Source: Thermotogota bacterium (GTDB lineage: Bacteria; Thermotogota; Thermotogae; Petrotogales; Petrotogaceae). Taken from it: a DNA stretch of 64,000 bases. Position 1 is the first letter of the stretch. Every line of letters starts with the position of its first letter. This document shows positions 53,387 to 62,247 of the stretch, piece by piece. Below the pieces are notes generated by a model. That model was not told where the DNA came from. It made no database searches and saw nothing but the letters and a program-made list of their open reading frames with translations. Position numbers and translations under genes: made by a program. The stretch covers positions 1 through 64,000 of the forward strand of contig JAKOZG010000004.1 in the NCBI GenBank assembly GCA_029780115.1. The letters are read 5' to 3'.

Positions 53387-54382
53387 GTGATTAATTTTAA
53401 TTATGAAAAAACTAATGTAGATTTTGTTCAAGGATACATAAACAAAGGGAGAAATTACAGAGAATCATTAATTAGGTATCTTTCTTTGTATAAACAAGCC
53501 AAAAAAGGAACTGAATTAAATGAAGTATATCTTTTTGAGCCGAAGAAAAAGGCAGTAGGTCTAGTTATTATTCTTCATGGCTTAGGTACCAAGAATATTT
53601 CTTATATCTTCAAAATGGGAAGATATTTTTCTAATTTTGGGGTTAGAGCTGTAATTCCAATACTTCCTGAAAATTATACAAGAACTTCAAATGGCTCTAT
53701 GAGTGGTAAAAAATATTTTTCTGATAGTATAGATAGCATCTTAAATACTTGGGAACACGCAGTTGTAGATATTTTATCTCTTATAGATTTATTGAAAATA
53801 AATAACTTGTGGCACGAAAATAATTGTATGATTGGATATTGTTTAGGTGGGATGGTTTCTGTATTAGTTAATTCTTTAGATTCATCTATTAAACATAATT
53901 TCATAGTAGCAAGTGGAGGAAACATTGCGGATCTTATCTGGAATTCGCCGATTCTTGAATTTGCCCGAAGAGATTTTTTAAATCAGAAGGACAACAAATA
54001 TTACTTAAATGATAAAGAAAGTTTAATCCAAATCTTTCAACAATCGCTTAAGAACTTAAACGATTTTAAAAGTGTGGGTGATGTTCTAACATCAGAAATT
54101 CATCCTTTATTAAAAGTAGATCCTGCTGTTTACGCCAAATTTATACCCAAAGGAAAGGTTACTTTTTTGGAAGCTGCTTTTGATCTTGCTTTACCGAAGA
54201 GTTCAAAGAAAATATTGTGGGAAAATTTAGGAAAACCTAAAAGAATTGTTTTGCCTATAGACCATATCACCTGGTTGGCTTTTCATAGACTAATATCAAA
54301 CATTATATTAAATGAAATGAAGTTTGAAGGAGTAGGCTACCAATTTTTAAACTTAAGATATATAGCAAGGTTTCAAAAATAA
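53387..54382 (+). CDS. Alpha/beta hydrolase with Cys nucleophile motif (dienelactone hydrolase-like)
   Basis: 331 residues, cytoplasmic. The start is GTG behind AAGGGG. HGLGTKN forms the oxyanion region, the elbow reads GYCLGG, with Cys at the nucleophile position as in dienelactone hydrolases, and the late Asp-His pair is in PIDHITW. It could also be a polyhydroxyalkanoate synthase-like hydrolase, as those share a Cys nucleophile. Follows the membrane-bound hydrolase by 50 nt and ends at a strong terminator. Confidence 0.72.
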   Translation: MINFNYEKTNVDFVQGYINKGRNYRESLIRYLSLYKQAKKGTELNEVYLFEPKKKAVGLVIILHGLGTKNISYIFKMGRYFSNFGVRAVIPILPENYTRTSNGSMSGKKYFSDSIDSILNTWEHAVVDILSLIDLLKINNLWHENNCMIGYCLGGMVSVLVNSLDSSIKHNFIVASGGNIADLIWNSPILEFARRDFLNQKDNKYYLNDKESLIQIFQQSLKNLNDFKSVGDVLTSEIHPLLKVDPAVYAKFIPKGKVTFLEAAFDLALPKSSKKILWENLGKPKRIVLPIDHITWLAFHRLISNIILNEMKFEGVGYQFLNLRYIARFQK

Positions 54383-54411
54383 AAGCCTGCAAAAAGTGCA
54401 GGCTTTATTTT
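54382..54411 (+). terminator. Terminator after the alpha/beta hydrolase gene
   Basis: AAAGCCTGC (54382-54390) and GCAGGCTTT (54398-54406) followed by ATTTTTTT. It overlaps the last base of the stop codon. Confidence 0.9.
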
Positions 54412-54539
54412 TTATGTGTACCTGGCATGTGTAAAAGCTAAAGAGGAGGAAGTAACCTGTTGCTTAGTAGTGGGAACCATAAGCTGAAGATAAGAAGTAT
54501 TATGATCATCTTCATTTCAAAAGAATTATGATTCCAAAG

Positions 54540-55541
54540 CTAGATTTTAACTTTTGTAGTTACACCTTCTTTAGCATATAGATGACATTTTACTTCTCTT
54601 CCTTCTTTGAAAACAATGGGGGGTTCCACTTCTTTACACACTTTCATCGAATAAGGACATCTTTCACAAAATTTACACCCTAATCTCGAAAATTCCTTTA
54701 CTTCTAAAGATGATAACTTGATCTCTTCTTTCCACGTACCTTCCGGATCAGGTTGTGGAACTGATTCTATAAGCATTTGAGTGTATGGATGTAAGGGCAA
54801 AAGCATAACCTTATCAACATCTCCAAATTCTACTACATCTCCCCTAAGCATTATTGCTATCCTGTCACTTATGTAATAAGCAGTTGCAAGATCATGGGTA
54901 ATATACAAAACATTTACATTATATTTGACCTTTAGTTCATTGAATAAGTTTACAATAGACATCCTCAATGATGCATCAACCATTGAAACAGGTTCATCCG
55001 CTATTAATAAAGCTGGTTTGGTTATCAAAGCCCGTGCTACTGACACTCTTTGAAGTTGACCTCCGGATAATTCATTTGGATATCTCCCTTCGATTTCTGC
55101 TAAGGTTAATCCTACCGATTTTAAAGAATTCTCGATAATCTTCGATATTTCATTTTTGGTATTTGCCAAATTATAATTTCGAGCAGTTTCATACAGATAA
55201 GAATCAACTTTTTTAAGTGGATTAAATGTTTCAAAAGGATTTTGAAATATAGGCTGCACTTCTTTCATATATTCCATTAATTCGTTTCTTTTTTTAATAT
55301 GAGTAATGTTATTTCCTTTATAAATAACTTCTCCTGAAGTGGGGGTTTCAAGCCCAAGTATCATTCGAGCAACCGTTGTTTTACCACTACCTGTTTCTCC
55401 TGCAAAAGCCAATATTTCAGGATTATCTCCTTTTATATTAAAGCTTATATTATTAACAGCTTTTAATTTACTCCCAAAAATTCTACCTCCAATATTAAAA
55501 ACCTTTACTAAATTTTTAACTTCTAATAGATTCTGAGACAA
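54540..55541 (-). CDS. Oligopeptide/oligosaccharide ABC transporter ATPase, OppF-like
   Basis: 333 residues from a TTG at 55541, which has AAGGTGAG at a proper distance and overlaps the preceding ATPase gene by 26 nt; a longer frame starts deep inside that gene. Walker A GETGSGKTT, signature LSGGQLQRVSVARAL, Walker B LLIADEPVS and the C-terminal oligopeptide-transporter Cys motif CKFCERCPYSMKVC (iron-sulfur-like). Second ATPase of the Opp operon. Confidence 0.92.
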   Translation of the reverse strand: MSQNLLEVKNLVKVFNIGGRIFGSKLKAVNNISFNIKGDNPEILAFAGETGSGKTTVARMILGLETPTSGEVIYKGNNITHIKKRNELMEYMKEVQPIFQNPFETFNPLKKVDSYLYETARNYNLANTKNEISKIIENSLKSVGLTLAEIEGRYPNELSGGQLQRVSVARALITKPALLIADEPVSMVDASLRMSIVNLFNELKVKYNVNVLYITHDLATAYYISDRIAIMLRGDVVEFGDVDKVMLLPLHPYTQMLIESVPQPDPEGTWKEEIKLSSLEVKEFSRLGCKFCERCPYSMKVCKEVEPPIVFKEGREVKCHLYAKEGVTTKVKI

Positions 55542-56541
55542 TTTTCTCACCTTCTTCAATTTCATCCGAATATAGAAAACACGCCACTTGATGTGACTTA
55601 TCATAATTTATAAATTTAGGTATATGTTCCCTGCAAATGTCTTTTGCGTAAGGACATCTAGGATGAAATCTACATCCGGAAGGTGGATTTGCTAAGGAAG
55701 GAGGGTTCCCAGGTGCGCTTATTCTTTGCCTTTTGTCTCCTATCTTTGGCAAAGATCTAATTAAAAATTGTGAATATGGATGTTTGGGATTTGTAAATAA
55801 AGTCTCCTTTTTTGCAATTTCCACTAATTTCCCTGCATACATAACAGCTATTCTGTCTGCAACGTTTGCATGAACCGCCATATCATGAGTAACTATTAGC
55901 ATAGTGTTTTCCTGTTCTTTGTGTAACTTTTTTAGCATTTGTATAACTCCTCTTTGCACAATGACATCCAAAGCAGTTGTTGGTTCATCTGCAAATATAA
56001 TTTTAGGCTTAAGTATAGTAGCTAAAGCAATGGTCGTTCTTTGCCGCATTCCTCCTGATAGTTGATGTGGGTAAGAATCAAGGACTTCTAAAGGTAATCC
56101 TAGATATTTTATGTGTTCTTCCATAAGTTTTTCATATTCTTCTTTTTCTTCTGCTGTTTTATGGGCTTTTATAACATCTTCAAATGTTTTTCTAATTTTT
56201 CTCACTGGATTTAGAGTACTCATAGAACCCTGGGGAATATACGATATATCTTCCCACTGTACTTCTCTTAATTGCTTTTTATCTAAGGTCAATAAATTAA
56301 AATGCTTATTATCGTATGAATAATTAACTTCTCCAGCTAAAACTCTGAGTGGGGGTTTTATCATGGACAAAAGTACTTTTAACAAGGTACTTTTTCCGCA
56401 CCCAGACTCGCCTGCCAACCCCATAATTTCATTTTCTTCAAGAGAAAAAGTTATATTGTCCACTGCTTTAACATCTCTTTCTACTCCGTAAACATGTGTG
56501 ATATAGTAAGCGGACAATTCTTTTACTTCTAGTAAAGGCAT
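55516..56541 (-). CDS. Oligopeptide/oligosaccharide ABC transporter ATPase, OppD-like
   Basis: 341 residues. Walker A GESGCGKST, signature LSGGMRQRTTIALA, Walker B IIFADEPTTALD, H-loop VTHDMAVHA, and C-terminal Cys motif GCRFHPRCPYAKDIC. It pairs with the OppF-like protein; starts 8 nt after the permease gene. Confidence 0.93.
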   Translation of the reverse strand: MPLLEVKELSAYYITHVYGVERDVKAVDNITFSLEENEIMGLAGESGCGKSTLLKVLLSMIKPPLRVLAGEVNYSYDNKHFNLLTLDKKQLREVQWEDISYIPQGSMSTLNPVRKIRKTFEDVIKAHKTAEEKEEYEKLMEEHIKYLGLPLEVLDSYPHQLSGGMRQRTTIALATILKPKIIFADEPTTALDVIVQRGVIQMLKKLHKEQENTMLIVTHDMAVHANVADRIAVMYAGKLVEIAKKETLFTNPKHPYSQFLIRSLPKIGDKRQRISAPGNPPSLANPPSGCRFHPRCPYAKDICREHIPKFINYDKSHQVACFLYSDEIEEGEKIVSESIRS

Positions 56542-56548
56542 AATAATA

Positions 56549-57412
56549 TTAACCTCCCATTTTAATTCTTTGTAATCTTGTCCGGGGATCTAAAAATTCA
56601 CTAATACTTACAGATAACATGTATAATGCCACAAAAAATAAAACTGAAAGAATAATAGGAGTTAAAATCCACCACCAAATACCTCTAAATATAGCTTGAT
56701 ATTGCATAGCCCAGTATATTGTGGTTCCTATTGTTGGCGTTTCTAGGCTAGATAAACCTAAAACTGATAAACTTATTTCCATACCTAAAGCCGAAAGTAT
56801 AGTATTTATAAAATTTGCTATGACCCAAGGAATAACAAAAGGTAAATGTTCTTTAAAAACTACTTTCCACATATTCATACCTGAAAAAACTGCGGTGTGG
56901 GTGAAGTCTCTTTCTCTTAAACTTAAAACTTGTGCTCTCACTTGTTTTCCTGCCCACGGCCAAGAAAACATAGAAATAATTAATCCCATAGTAAACATAT
57001 TCATCTTATCTCTTAACGAAAAAGATAAGAAAATTAAGATCGGTAAGGAGGGTAATACTATGAAGCTATCGTTTATAGACATCAAAACTTTATCCAAGGC
57101 ACCTCCTTTGTAACCCGCTATTAAACCAACAATTGTTCCTATTATGTTAGCAACAAAAGCAGTAGTTAGCCCTAAAATAAAAGAGTTTCTTAAAGCGTGA
57201 GTTGTATTCCAAAAAATGTCTTGTCCCATTGAATTTGTTCCTAAAAAGTATTTTGAACTAGGGGGCCTATCTTTTGGAACAACATTCCACGACCTGGGAT
57301 CATATGGAGAAAAAAAGGATAATATCGCCAATAAGGCTAAAATACATATCACAATAAAACCAAATAAAAATTTTTTATCTCTTTTTAAAAGATCTTTTAA
57401 TATGACAAACAT
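56549..57412 (-). CDS. ABC transporter permease, OppC/DppC-like
   Basis: 287 residues with about six membrane helices, an N-terminal OppC_N segment (FFSPYDPRSWN), FLGTNSMGQDIFW and an EAA-type loop around LRERDFTHTAVFSGMNMWKVVFKEHLP. Inner-membrane subunit of the Opp-type importer; 9 nt after the OppB-like gene. Confidence 0.93.
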   Translation of the reverse strand: MFVILKDLLKRDKKFLFGFIVICILALLAILSFFSPYDPRSWNVVPKDRPPSSKYFLGTNSMGQDIFWNTTHALRNSFILGLTTAFVANIIGTIVGLIAGYKGGALDKVLMSINDSFIVLPSLPILIFLSFSLRDKMNMFTMGLIISMFSWPWAGKQVRAQVLSLRERDFTHTAVFSGMNMWKVVFKEHLPFVIPWVIANFINTILSALGMEISLSVLGLSSLETPTIGTTIYWAMQYQAIFRGIWWWILTPIILSVLFFVALYMLSVSISEFLDPRTRLQRIKMGG

Positions 57413-57421
57413 AGTCTCACC

Positions 57422-58432
57422 TCATCTATATCTTATTCTTGGATCGAATAATGGATAAAGTAAATCAATTATTAAAGAAGCTGTTGATATAGCAATTATT
57501 GAGAGAACAGTGATTCCCATCAACATATTGAAGTCACCGTTTGTAACGGCATTTTTTAATAATAAACCAACTCCAGGGTAGGAAAATGCCACTTCTGTAA
57601 TAACAGCACCATTAAAAATTCCTCCTAATTGCAATCCTAAGGCAGTTATTTGAGGTAATATTCCATTTCTCATAACATAACTGAAAAGTAGTTTGCCTTT
57701 AGGTAAACCTGCAAATTCTGCATAAGTTACAAAATCTTCAGCTACAACATTTGACGTCATTGAACGCATACTAAGAAACCACCAACCCATTCCTATAATT
57801 ATTAAAGATATAGCAGGTAAAATACTATGGTGTAATACATCTAAAATGAAAGACCAACTAAAAGATGGCCTAATTCCTATACTGTATCCTCCCATCATTG
57901 GAAAAATAGGAAACACATAAACAAATAAAATTACTAAAATCAACGCCATAACATAATAGGGAATAGGATATATAGACATTGCAACTACCGCTAACACATC
58001 AGACCATTTCTTATCTTTAAAGTAGCCGGCGATACCTCCTAGAATGTTTCCAATTATCCAAGATAACAAAGTTGTATTAATTAATAAGAAAAAAGTCCAA
58101 GGCAATGAATTTAGAACAATTTCCATAACAGGTGTTGGGAACATTGATAAAGAAGGACCTAAATCAAAGGTAAAAAGGTGTTTCCAAAATGCTAAATATT
58201 GTTCTAGTAAAGTTCCTTCTAAACCATACAATTCTTTTAATGTTTGTTGCAAACTTTCAAAAGCTTGTGGTTCCATATATGTTCCTCCATAAGCTGCCAA
58301 CCTATTTATTGTTGCTTGTACAGGATCTATAGGTGTTAGCCTAGGGACGATAAAGGTTATCGTAATCCCTATAAAAACGACAACCACGTATTGAATCAAT
58401 CTAGGAATAATATACGTTTTTAAAACTTTCAA
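57422..58432 (-). CDS. ABC transporter permease, OppB/DppB-like
   Basis: 336 residues starting at TTG 58432, nine nt after GGAGG; the upstream extension runs through the terminator-like stem. Six membrane helices, EAA-like block AEDFVTYAEFAGLPKGKLLFSYVMRN and typical GAVITEVAFSYPGVG. Partner of the OppC-like permease. Confidence 0.92.
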   Translation of the reverse strand: MKVLKTYIIPRLIQYVVVVFIGITITFIVPRLTPIDPVQATINRLAAYGGTYMEPQAFESLQQTLKELYGLEGTLLEQYLAFWKHLFTFDLGPSLSMFPTPVMEIVLNSLPWTFFLLINTTLLSWIIGNILGGIAGYFKDKKWSDVLAVVAMSIYPIPYYVMALILVILFVYVFPIFPMMGGYSIGIRPSFSWSFILDVLHHSILPAISLIIIGMGWWFLSMRSMTSNVVAEDFVTYAEFAGLPKGKLLFSYVMRNGILPQITALGLQLGGIFNGAVITEVAFSYPGVGLLLKNAVTNGDFNMLMGITVLSIIAISTASLIIDLLYPLFDPRIRYR

Positions 58433-58459
58433 AACATCGTTCCTCCTTTTGTTTTTTAA

Positions 58460-58491
58460 AATAAAGCCCGCCAACTAAAGCGGGCTTTATT
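58460..58491. terminator. Stem-loop between binding-protein and OppB-like genes
   Basis: Perfect 12-bp arms AATAAAGCCCGC (58460-58471) and GCGGGCTTTATT (58480-58491), 8-nt loop, T-rich flank in leftward direction. Partial terminator or mRNA 3' stabiliser, like those at 634, 10166 and 18856. Confidence 0.75.
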
Positions 58492-58514
58492 ATTTTATAA
58501 AATCAGGAAAATAT

Positions 58515-60386
58515 TTACTTTCTTCCAGTTGGTTCAAGTCTAGGGTACATAAATTTTGCTTCTCCCCACCATGAAACAGGAGCCATATATGGATTGTCAG
58601 CCGATGGATAATTTGTCCAATAATAGTTATCATTAGCATTGAATTTTTTATTAATAGCTATTGGTATAAGGGGCATCTCTTCTACAACAATTTTGAAGAA
58701 ATCTTTAGTTAATTCGACTAATTTTGGATCATCTGGAGACAAAGAAGCCATGGCCTCAATAAGTTTATCAGCTTTCGCGGGTGCTTTCCACCTTATGTCA
58801 TTGTATCCAGTAGTGGCTTTGCCTGAAGGAGTATAAAATTGAGAGTGATAATGTTGCAAACGGCTCCACAGATCAGGTCTACCTAAAGCACCTAGCATAT
58901 TCCCCCAAGCAGATATGACATCAAAGTCTCCTATAGTTCTTCTGGTTGAAAAAATACCTGATTCTCCTGTATCAACGTTAACTTCTATTCCAAATTTTCT
59001 CCATTGATCTGCAACAGAAAATCCTAATCTTGTTGAATCTGGTTCGACTCCAGATGGAGCAAGTATACTAATTTTCCATATTTCTCCATTTGGTAAATGC
59101 CACTTTCCATTTTTATCTTTTGAGAATCCATTTTCAATGAGTAACTTTTCTGCTTCAACTGGATCATATTTCCACCAACCGATGCCCCAAATATCTTCTG
59201 GATCGCCGCTTATTGAATATCCCTGTTGAATTGCGTAATCTTTAATTCTTTCAGCAATATTAGTATCGAAAGGTTTATATCCGTCTTCTAAGGTAAAACT
59301 TTCAAGCCAGGGTTCTAACGGTTTATAATAGACACCCATATAATAAGAAGTTGGACAAGTTGGAAGAGGAGTTACCCTTGTTATTCCATTGTAAACATTT
59401 TGAACTATTTCTTCCATGTTTATTGCAAGAGTTAAAGCCCATCTAACATCTTTCAAATTAAATGGATATTTTTCGTTGTTAAAGCCCATGTACCTGGCAT
59501 TCGTGTCGTCCATCCATGCCCATGGAAAATCCTTATACCAAACTACAGAATATTCATTCCTTTTTCTTAATACTTCCCAACCTTCAGGTGTTAAGTCAAA
59601 GATCATATCCAATTCATGTCTTGCTTGAGCCATGACTTTTCTATCAACTTCAGGATAAGCTACAAAAATTATATATGTAGGTTTTGGTTCACCATATAAT
59701 TGACCAACACTTGTTCTCTCCCAATCATCACGTTTTTTATATAAAAACCAATATCCTTGGGTGTCATAACTTTCTAGTACGTAAGGAGTGAGAGAAACTG
59801 GGGGATAAAAATTATAAGATAATGGATCTTCTACCTTTTCCCATATATGCTTAGGTTGCATCCAAGTTGTTCCAAAACTTAAAGAAGTTAAAAAATCATG
59901 AAATCTAGGGTATGATTTTGTAAGTTCTACTATAACCGTGAAATCATCAGTTTTGTATATATCCTTTACATATTGTTTATAGGAAGCACTATCTTTAAAA
60001 CCTGGATTGTTCATAATATTTTTAATAGTAAAAACTACATCATCTGCAGTGAATTGAACGTTATCACTCCAATAAATGCCTTTTCTAAGTTTAATAGTCA
60101 TCTTGGTGAAATCTTCATTATATATAGGTGGTTCTACTGCTAGGGCATTTATCAGTTCACCGGTTTGTGGATCTACATACCACAACCCATCTGTTATACA
60201 TTGATGAACCCCTTGAGAAGGAACTGATCCAGGGATCCATATGTTAAAATTATTTGGATTAGCGATACGTCCATAAGAAGTTTCAACAATAAGTGTTTCA
60301 TTTCGTGGAACCGTTGGTAAAATTTGTGAAAAAATCACTCCCACCATAACTACAATCAAAGATAAAAACCATACTTTCTTTGCCAT
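58515..60386 (-). CDS. ABC transporter family-5 (Opp/Dpp-type) binding protein
   Basis: 623 residues with a signal peptide (MAKKVWFLSLIVVMVGVIFS). RKGIYWSDNVQFTADDVVFT and other family-5 blocks are present; same LEPTGRK C-terminus as the ara-operon paralogue. First gene of the complete leftward Opp-type operon (binding protein, two permeases, two ATPases). In Thermotogota such systems usually carry beta-linked oligosaccharides; no glycosidase is next to it, so the substrate remains open. ATG behind GGGAGGTT. Confidence 0.9.
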   Translation of the reverse strand: MAKKVWFLSLIVVMVGVIFSQILPTVPRNETLIVETSYGRIANPNNFNIWIPGSVPSQGVHQCITDGLWYVDPQTGELINALAVEPPIYNEDFTKMTIKLRKGIYWSDNVQFTADDVVFTIKNIMNNPGFKDSASYKQYVKDIYKTDDFTVIVELTKSYPRFHDFLTSLSFGTTWMQPKHIWEKVEDPLSYNFYPPVSLTPYVLESYDTQGYWFLYKKRDDWERTSVGQLYGEPKPTYIIFVAYPEVDRKVMAQARHELDMIFDLTPEGWEVLRKRNEYSVVWYKDFPWAWMDDTNARYMGFNNEKYPFNLKDVRWALTLAINMEEIVQNVYNGITRVTPLPTCPTSYYMGVYYKPLEPWLESFTLEDGYKPFDTNIAERIKDYAIQQGYSISGDPEDIWGIGWWKYDPVEAEKLLIENGFSKDKNGKWHLPNGEIWKISILAPSGVEPDSTRLGFSVADQWRKFGIEVNVDTGESGIFSTRRTIGDFDVISAWGNMLGALGRPDLWSRLQHYHSQFYTPSGKATTGYNDIRWKAPAKADKLIEAMASLSPDDPKLVELTKDFFKIVVEEMPLIPIAINKKFNANDNYYWTNYPSADNPYMAPVSWWGEAKFMYPRLEPTGRK

Positions 60387-60419
60387 CTTAAATAACCTCC
60401 CTTTCTCTAAAATAATATT

Positions 60420-60695
60420 TCCACCTTGTAAAATCCCAAAAGTTTTATTTTATTTAATGTTGTTACTAAAAATTTGAATTAAAAAAACAACTCATTCTTA
60501 GATTTAAAGCAAGTTTCTCCACAACCCAAATATCAATTTTAATAGAGAAAGGATATGAAGTTATTATCTTTAATAAACATAAATTTAAGGTGTTATATTA
60601 TTTGTAAAAAATTTTTTCAATAATCCTTTTTTATAAAGAAAACATTTTTAGAAATATAATATTTTTAATCTAAAAATATTATATTTCTAAAACAC
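60420..60695 (-). repeat. Possible diverged copy of the leader repeat (copy 7)
   Basis: The gene-proximal end CTTGTAAAATCCCAAAAGTTTTA resembles copy 1 (CTTTAGAAATCCCAAAACTTAAG) and lies 34 nt before the binding-protein start. The distal end CATTTTTAGAAAT is shared too, but the middle is poorly matched and the unit is about 275 bp. Confidence 0.3.
60646..60692. repeat. Perfect 22-bp inverted repeat
   Basis: Arms at 60646-60667 and 60671-60692 are exact reverse complements with a 3-nt ATC spacer. The arms begin TTTTAGAAATATAAT and are entirely A/T except for one G-C pair. No T-run follows on either strand beyond the arm itself. Confidence 0.85.
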
Positions 60696-61089
60696 TAAAA
60701 TACAAAGCTCTGAAAAAGACAAAAAAAATCGTTTATTAATAATTAAAAATGATTGTTCTTGATTATTAGTTAAATTCTTAAAAAATAAAAATTTTATTTT
60801 AAAATTGATTTAATTTAAAAAAATCTAAAGTACATTAATTAGAGTCAAGAAATTAGGATAAAATTCAATTACTTTAATAATTTTTTTAAGCTAAGAATTG
60901 CTCTGCTTATAAAATAGGTAGATAAAAATAATAACCTTTCTAAAAAATATTTCAATAGATAAAACATTAATTAAAGCCATAAATTGATAATTTTACTTTT
61001 TCTATTTGGATAAAATCCCAAGATTTTTATTCATTTTTTGTTAAAATTTAAAATATAGAGGAATCTATTTTACGGAGGAGGTATCTGAA
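60696..61089. other. AT-rich intergenic region before the isomerase gene
   Basis: Very AT-rich, no ORF, no consensus promoter that I can defend; GGAGGAGG precedes the next start codon. Confidence 0.35.
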
Positions 61090-61932
61090 ATGAAGAAAGG
61101 TATAAATGTTTGGTCATTCCCATCTAATATGTCTATTAGCTCAAAATTGAAAATAACAAAAGACGCAGGCTTTGATGGTATTGAATTAAGTTTAGACGAA
61201 GAGGGTGAAATAAGTTTGAAAAGTTCTCACCAAGACCTTTTAAAAGTCAAGCACTTAGCAGAAGATTTCAATATCCAAATTCCAAGTGTAGCGACAGGCT
61301 TATACTGGAAATATTCTTTTACTAGTAATGATTACTTTATCCGCCAAAAAGCTAAAGATATCGTTAAAAAGCAATTAGAAGTTGCTTCAATATTAGGTGC
61401 AGATACAATTTTAGTTATTCCAGGAATTGTAGGTGCGGATTTTATTCCCAACTGTGAAATTGTAGAGTATCATAAAGCTTATGAACGCTCCTTAGAAACA
61501 TTTATGGAATTAAAAAAAGAAGCAGAATCATTTAAAGTCAGTATCGGATTAGAAAATGTATGGAACAAATTTTTATTATCTCCTCTCGAATTTAGAGACT
61601 TTATTGATAAAATTAATAGTTCTTATGTGGGTATTTATTTAGATGTAGGAAATGTTCTCTACACAGGTTATCCAGAACATTGGATAAAAATATTAGAAGG
61701 AAGAATCAAAAAGATTCATTTAAAAGATTTCAAGCAGAAAATAGGAAACTTGAATGGCTTTGTCGATTTATTATCTGGAGATGTTAATTTTCCAAAGATA
61801 ATAGAAAATCTAAAGACTACAGGATATAATGGATATTTAATAGCAGAAATGGCACCTTATAAATATTATTCAGATCAAATAATATATAATACTGCTCGAT
61901 CTCTTGATAGAATGTTAAAAGATAATGTCTAA
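61090..61932 (+). CDS. Sugar phosphate isomerase/epimerase (xylose isomerase-like TIM barrel)
   Basis: 280 residues of the AP-endonuclease-2/xylose isomerase-like superfamily. GFDGIELSLDEEGE near residue 27, metal-binding Glu in IGLENVWNKF, Asp in YLDVGNVLYTG, His in IKKIHLKDFK and the final Glu in YLIAEM. It resembles hexulose-6-phosphate 3-epimerase and ketose 3-epimerases such as UlaE or tagatose epimerase; substrate unknown. ATG behind GGAGGAGG. It stands alone. Confidence 0.82.
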   Translation: MKKGINVWSFPSNMSISSKLKITKDAGFDGIELSLDEEGEISLKSSHQDLLKVKHLAEDFNIQIPSVATGLYWKYSFTSNDYFIRQKAKDIVKKQLEVASILGADTILVIPGIVGADFIPNCEIVEYHKAYERSLETFMELKKEAESFKVSIGLENVWNKFLLSPLEFRDFIDKINSSYVGIYLDVGNVLYTGYPEHWIKILEGRIKKIHLKDFKQKIGNLNGFVDLLSGDVNFPKIIENLKTTGYNGYLIAEMAPYKYYSDQIIYNTARSLDRMLKDNV

Positions 61933-62018
61933 ACATTAACAAAAATTTGTTATTATTGATACCCTTCTCCCTGATTCGTAGAATTTATAAAGTATCATAA
62001 ATACAAATTTAACAAAAG

Positions 62019-62214
62019 AGACTTTGAAAAAATAAGGTTATGAAATTATAAGGGTTAAAGGATAGGGCCCAACCTCTCTTTTTCCAAATACCATTCCCAA
62101 ACGTCTTAAAAAGACGAACACTAAATAAGAGTTAGAACAAAGGAGAAATTTTTTTCAAAAATCTAAAAACAAAACATTTATAGGATATATGTGTTAGAAT
62201 TGCTAAAGTAGTTA
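62019..62214 (+). repeat. 205-bp leader repeat, copy 5 (diverged)
   Basis: Read toward the amidohydrolase gene it has the same landmarks: GACTTTGAAAA end, AGGGCCCAACC, GTTAGAACAAAGGAGAAATTTTT, a TTTATAGGA box and a TTAGAATTGCTAAAGTAG end. The proximal end is about 33 nt before the start codon used here. Confidence 0.6.
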
Positions 62215-62247
62215 TCTTGAAAACACTAGATGGAGGTAACCTTGATA

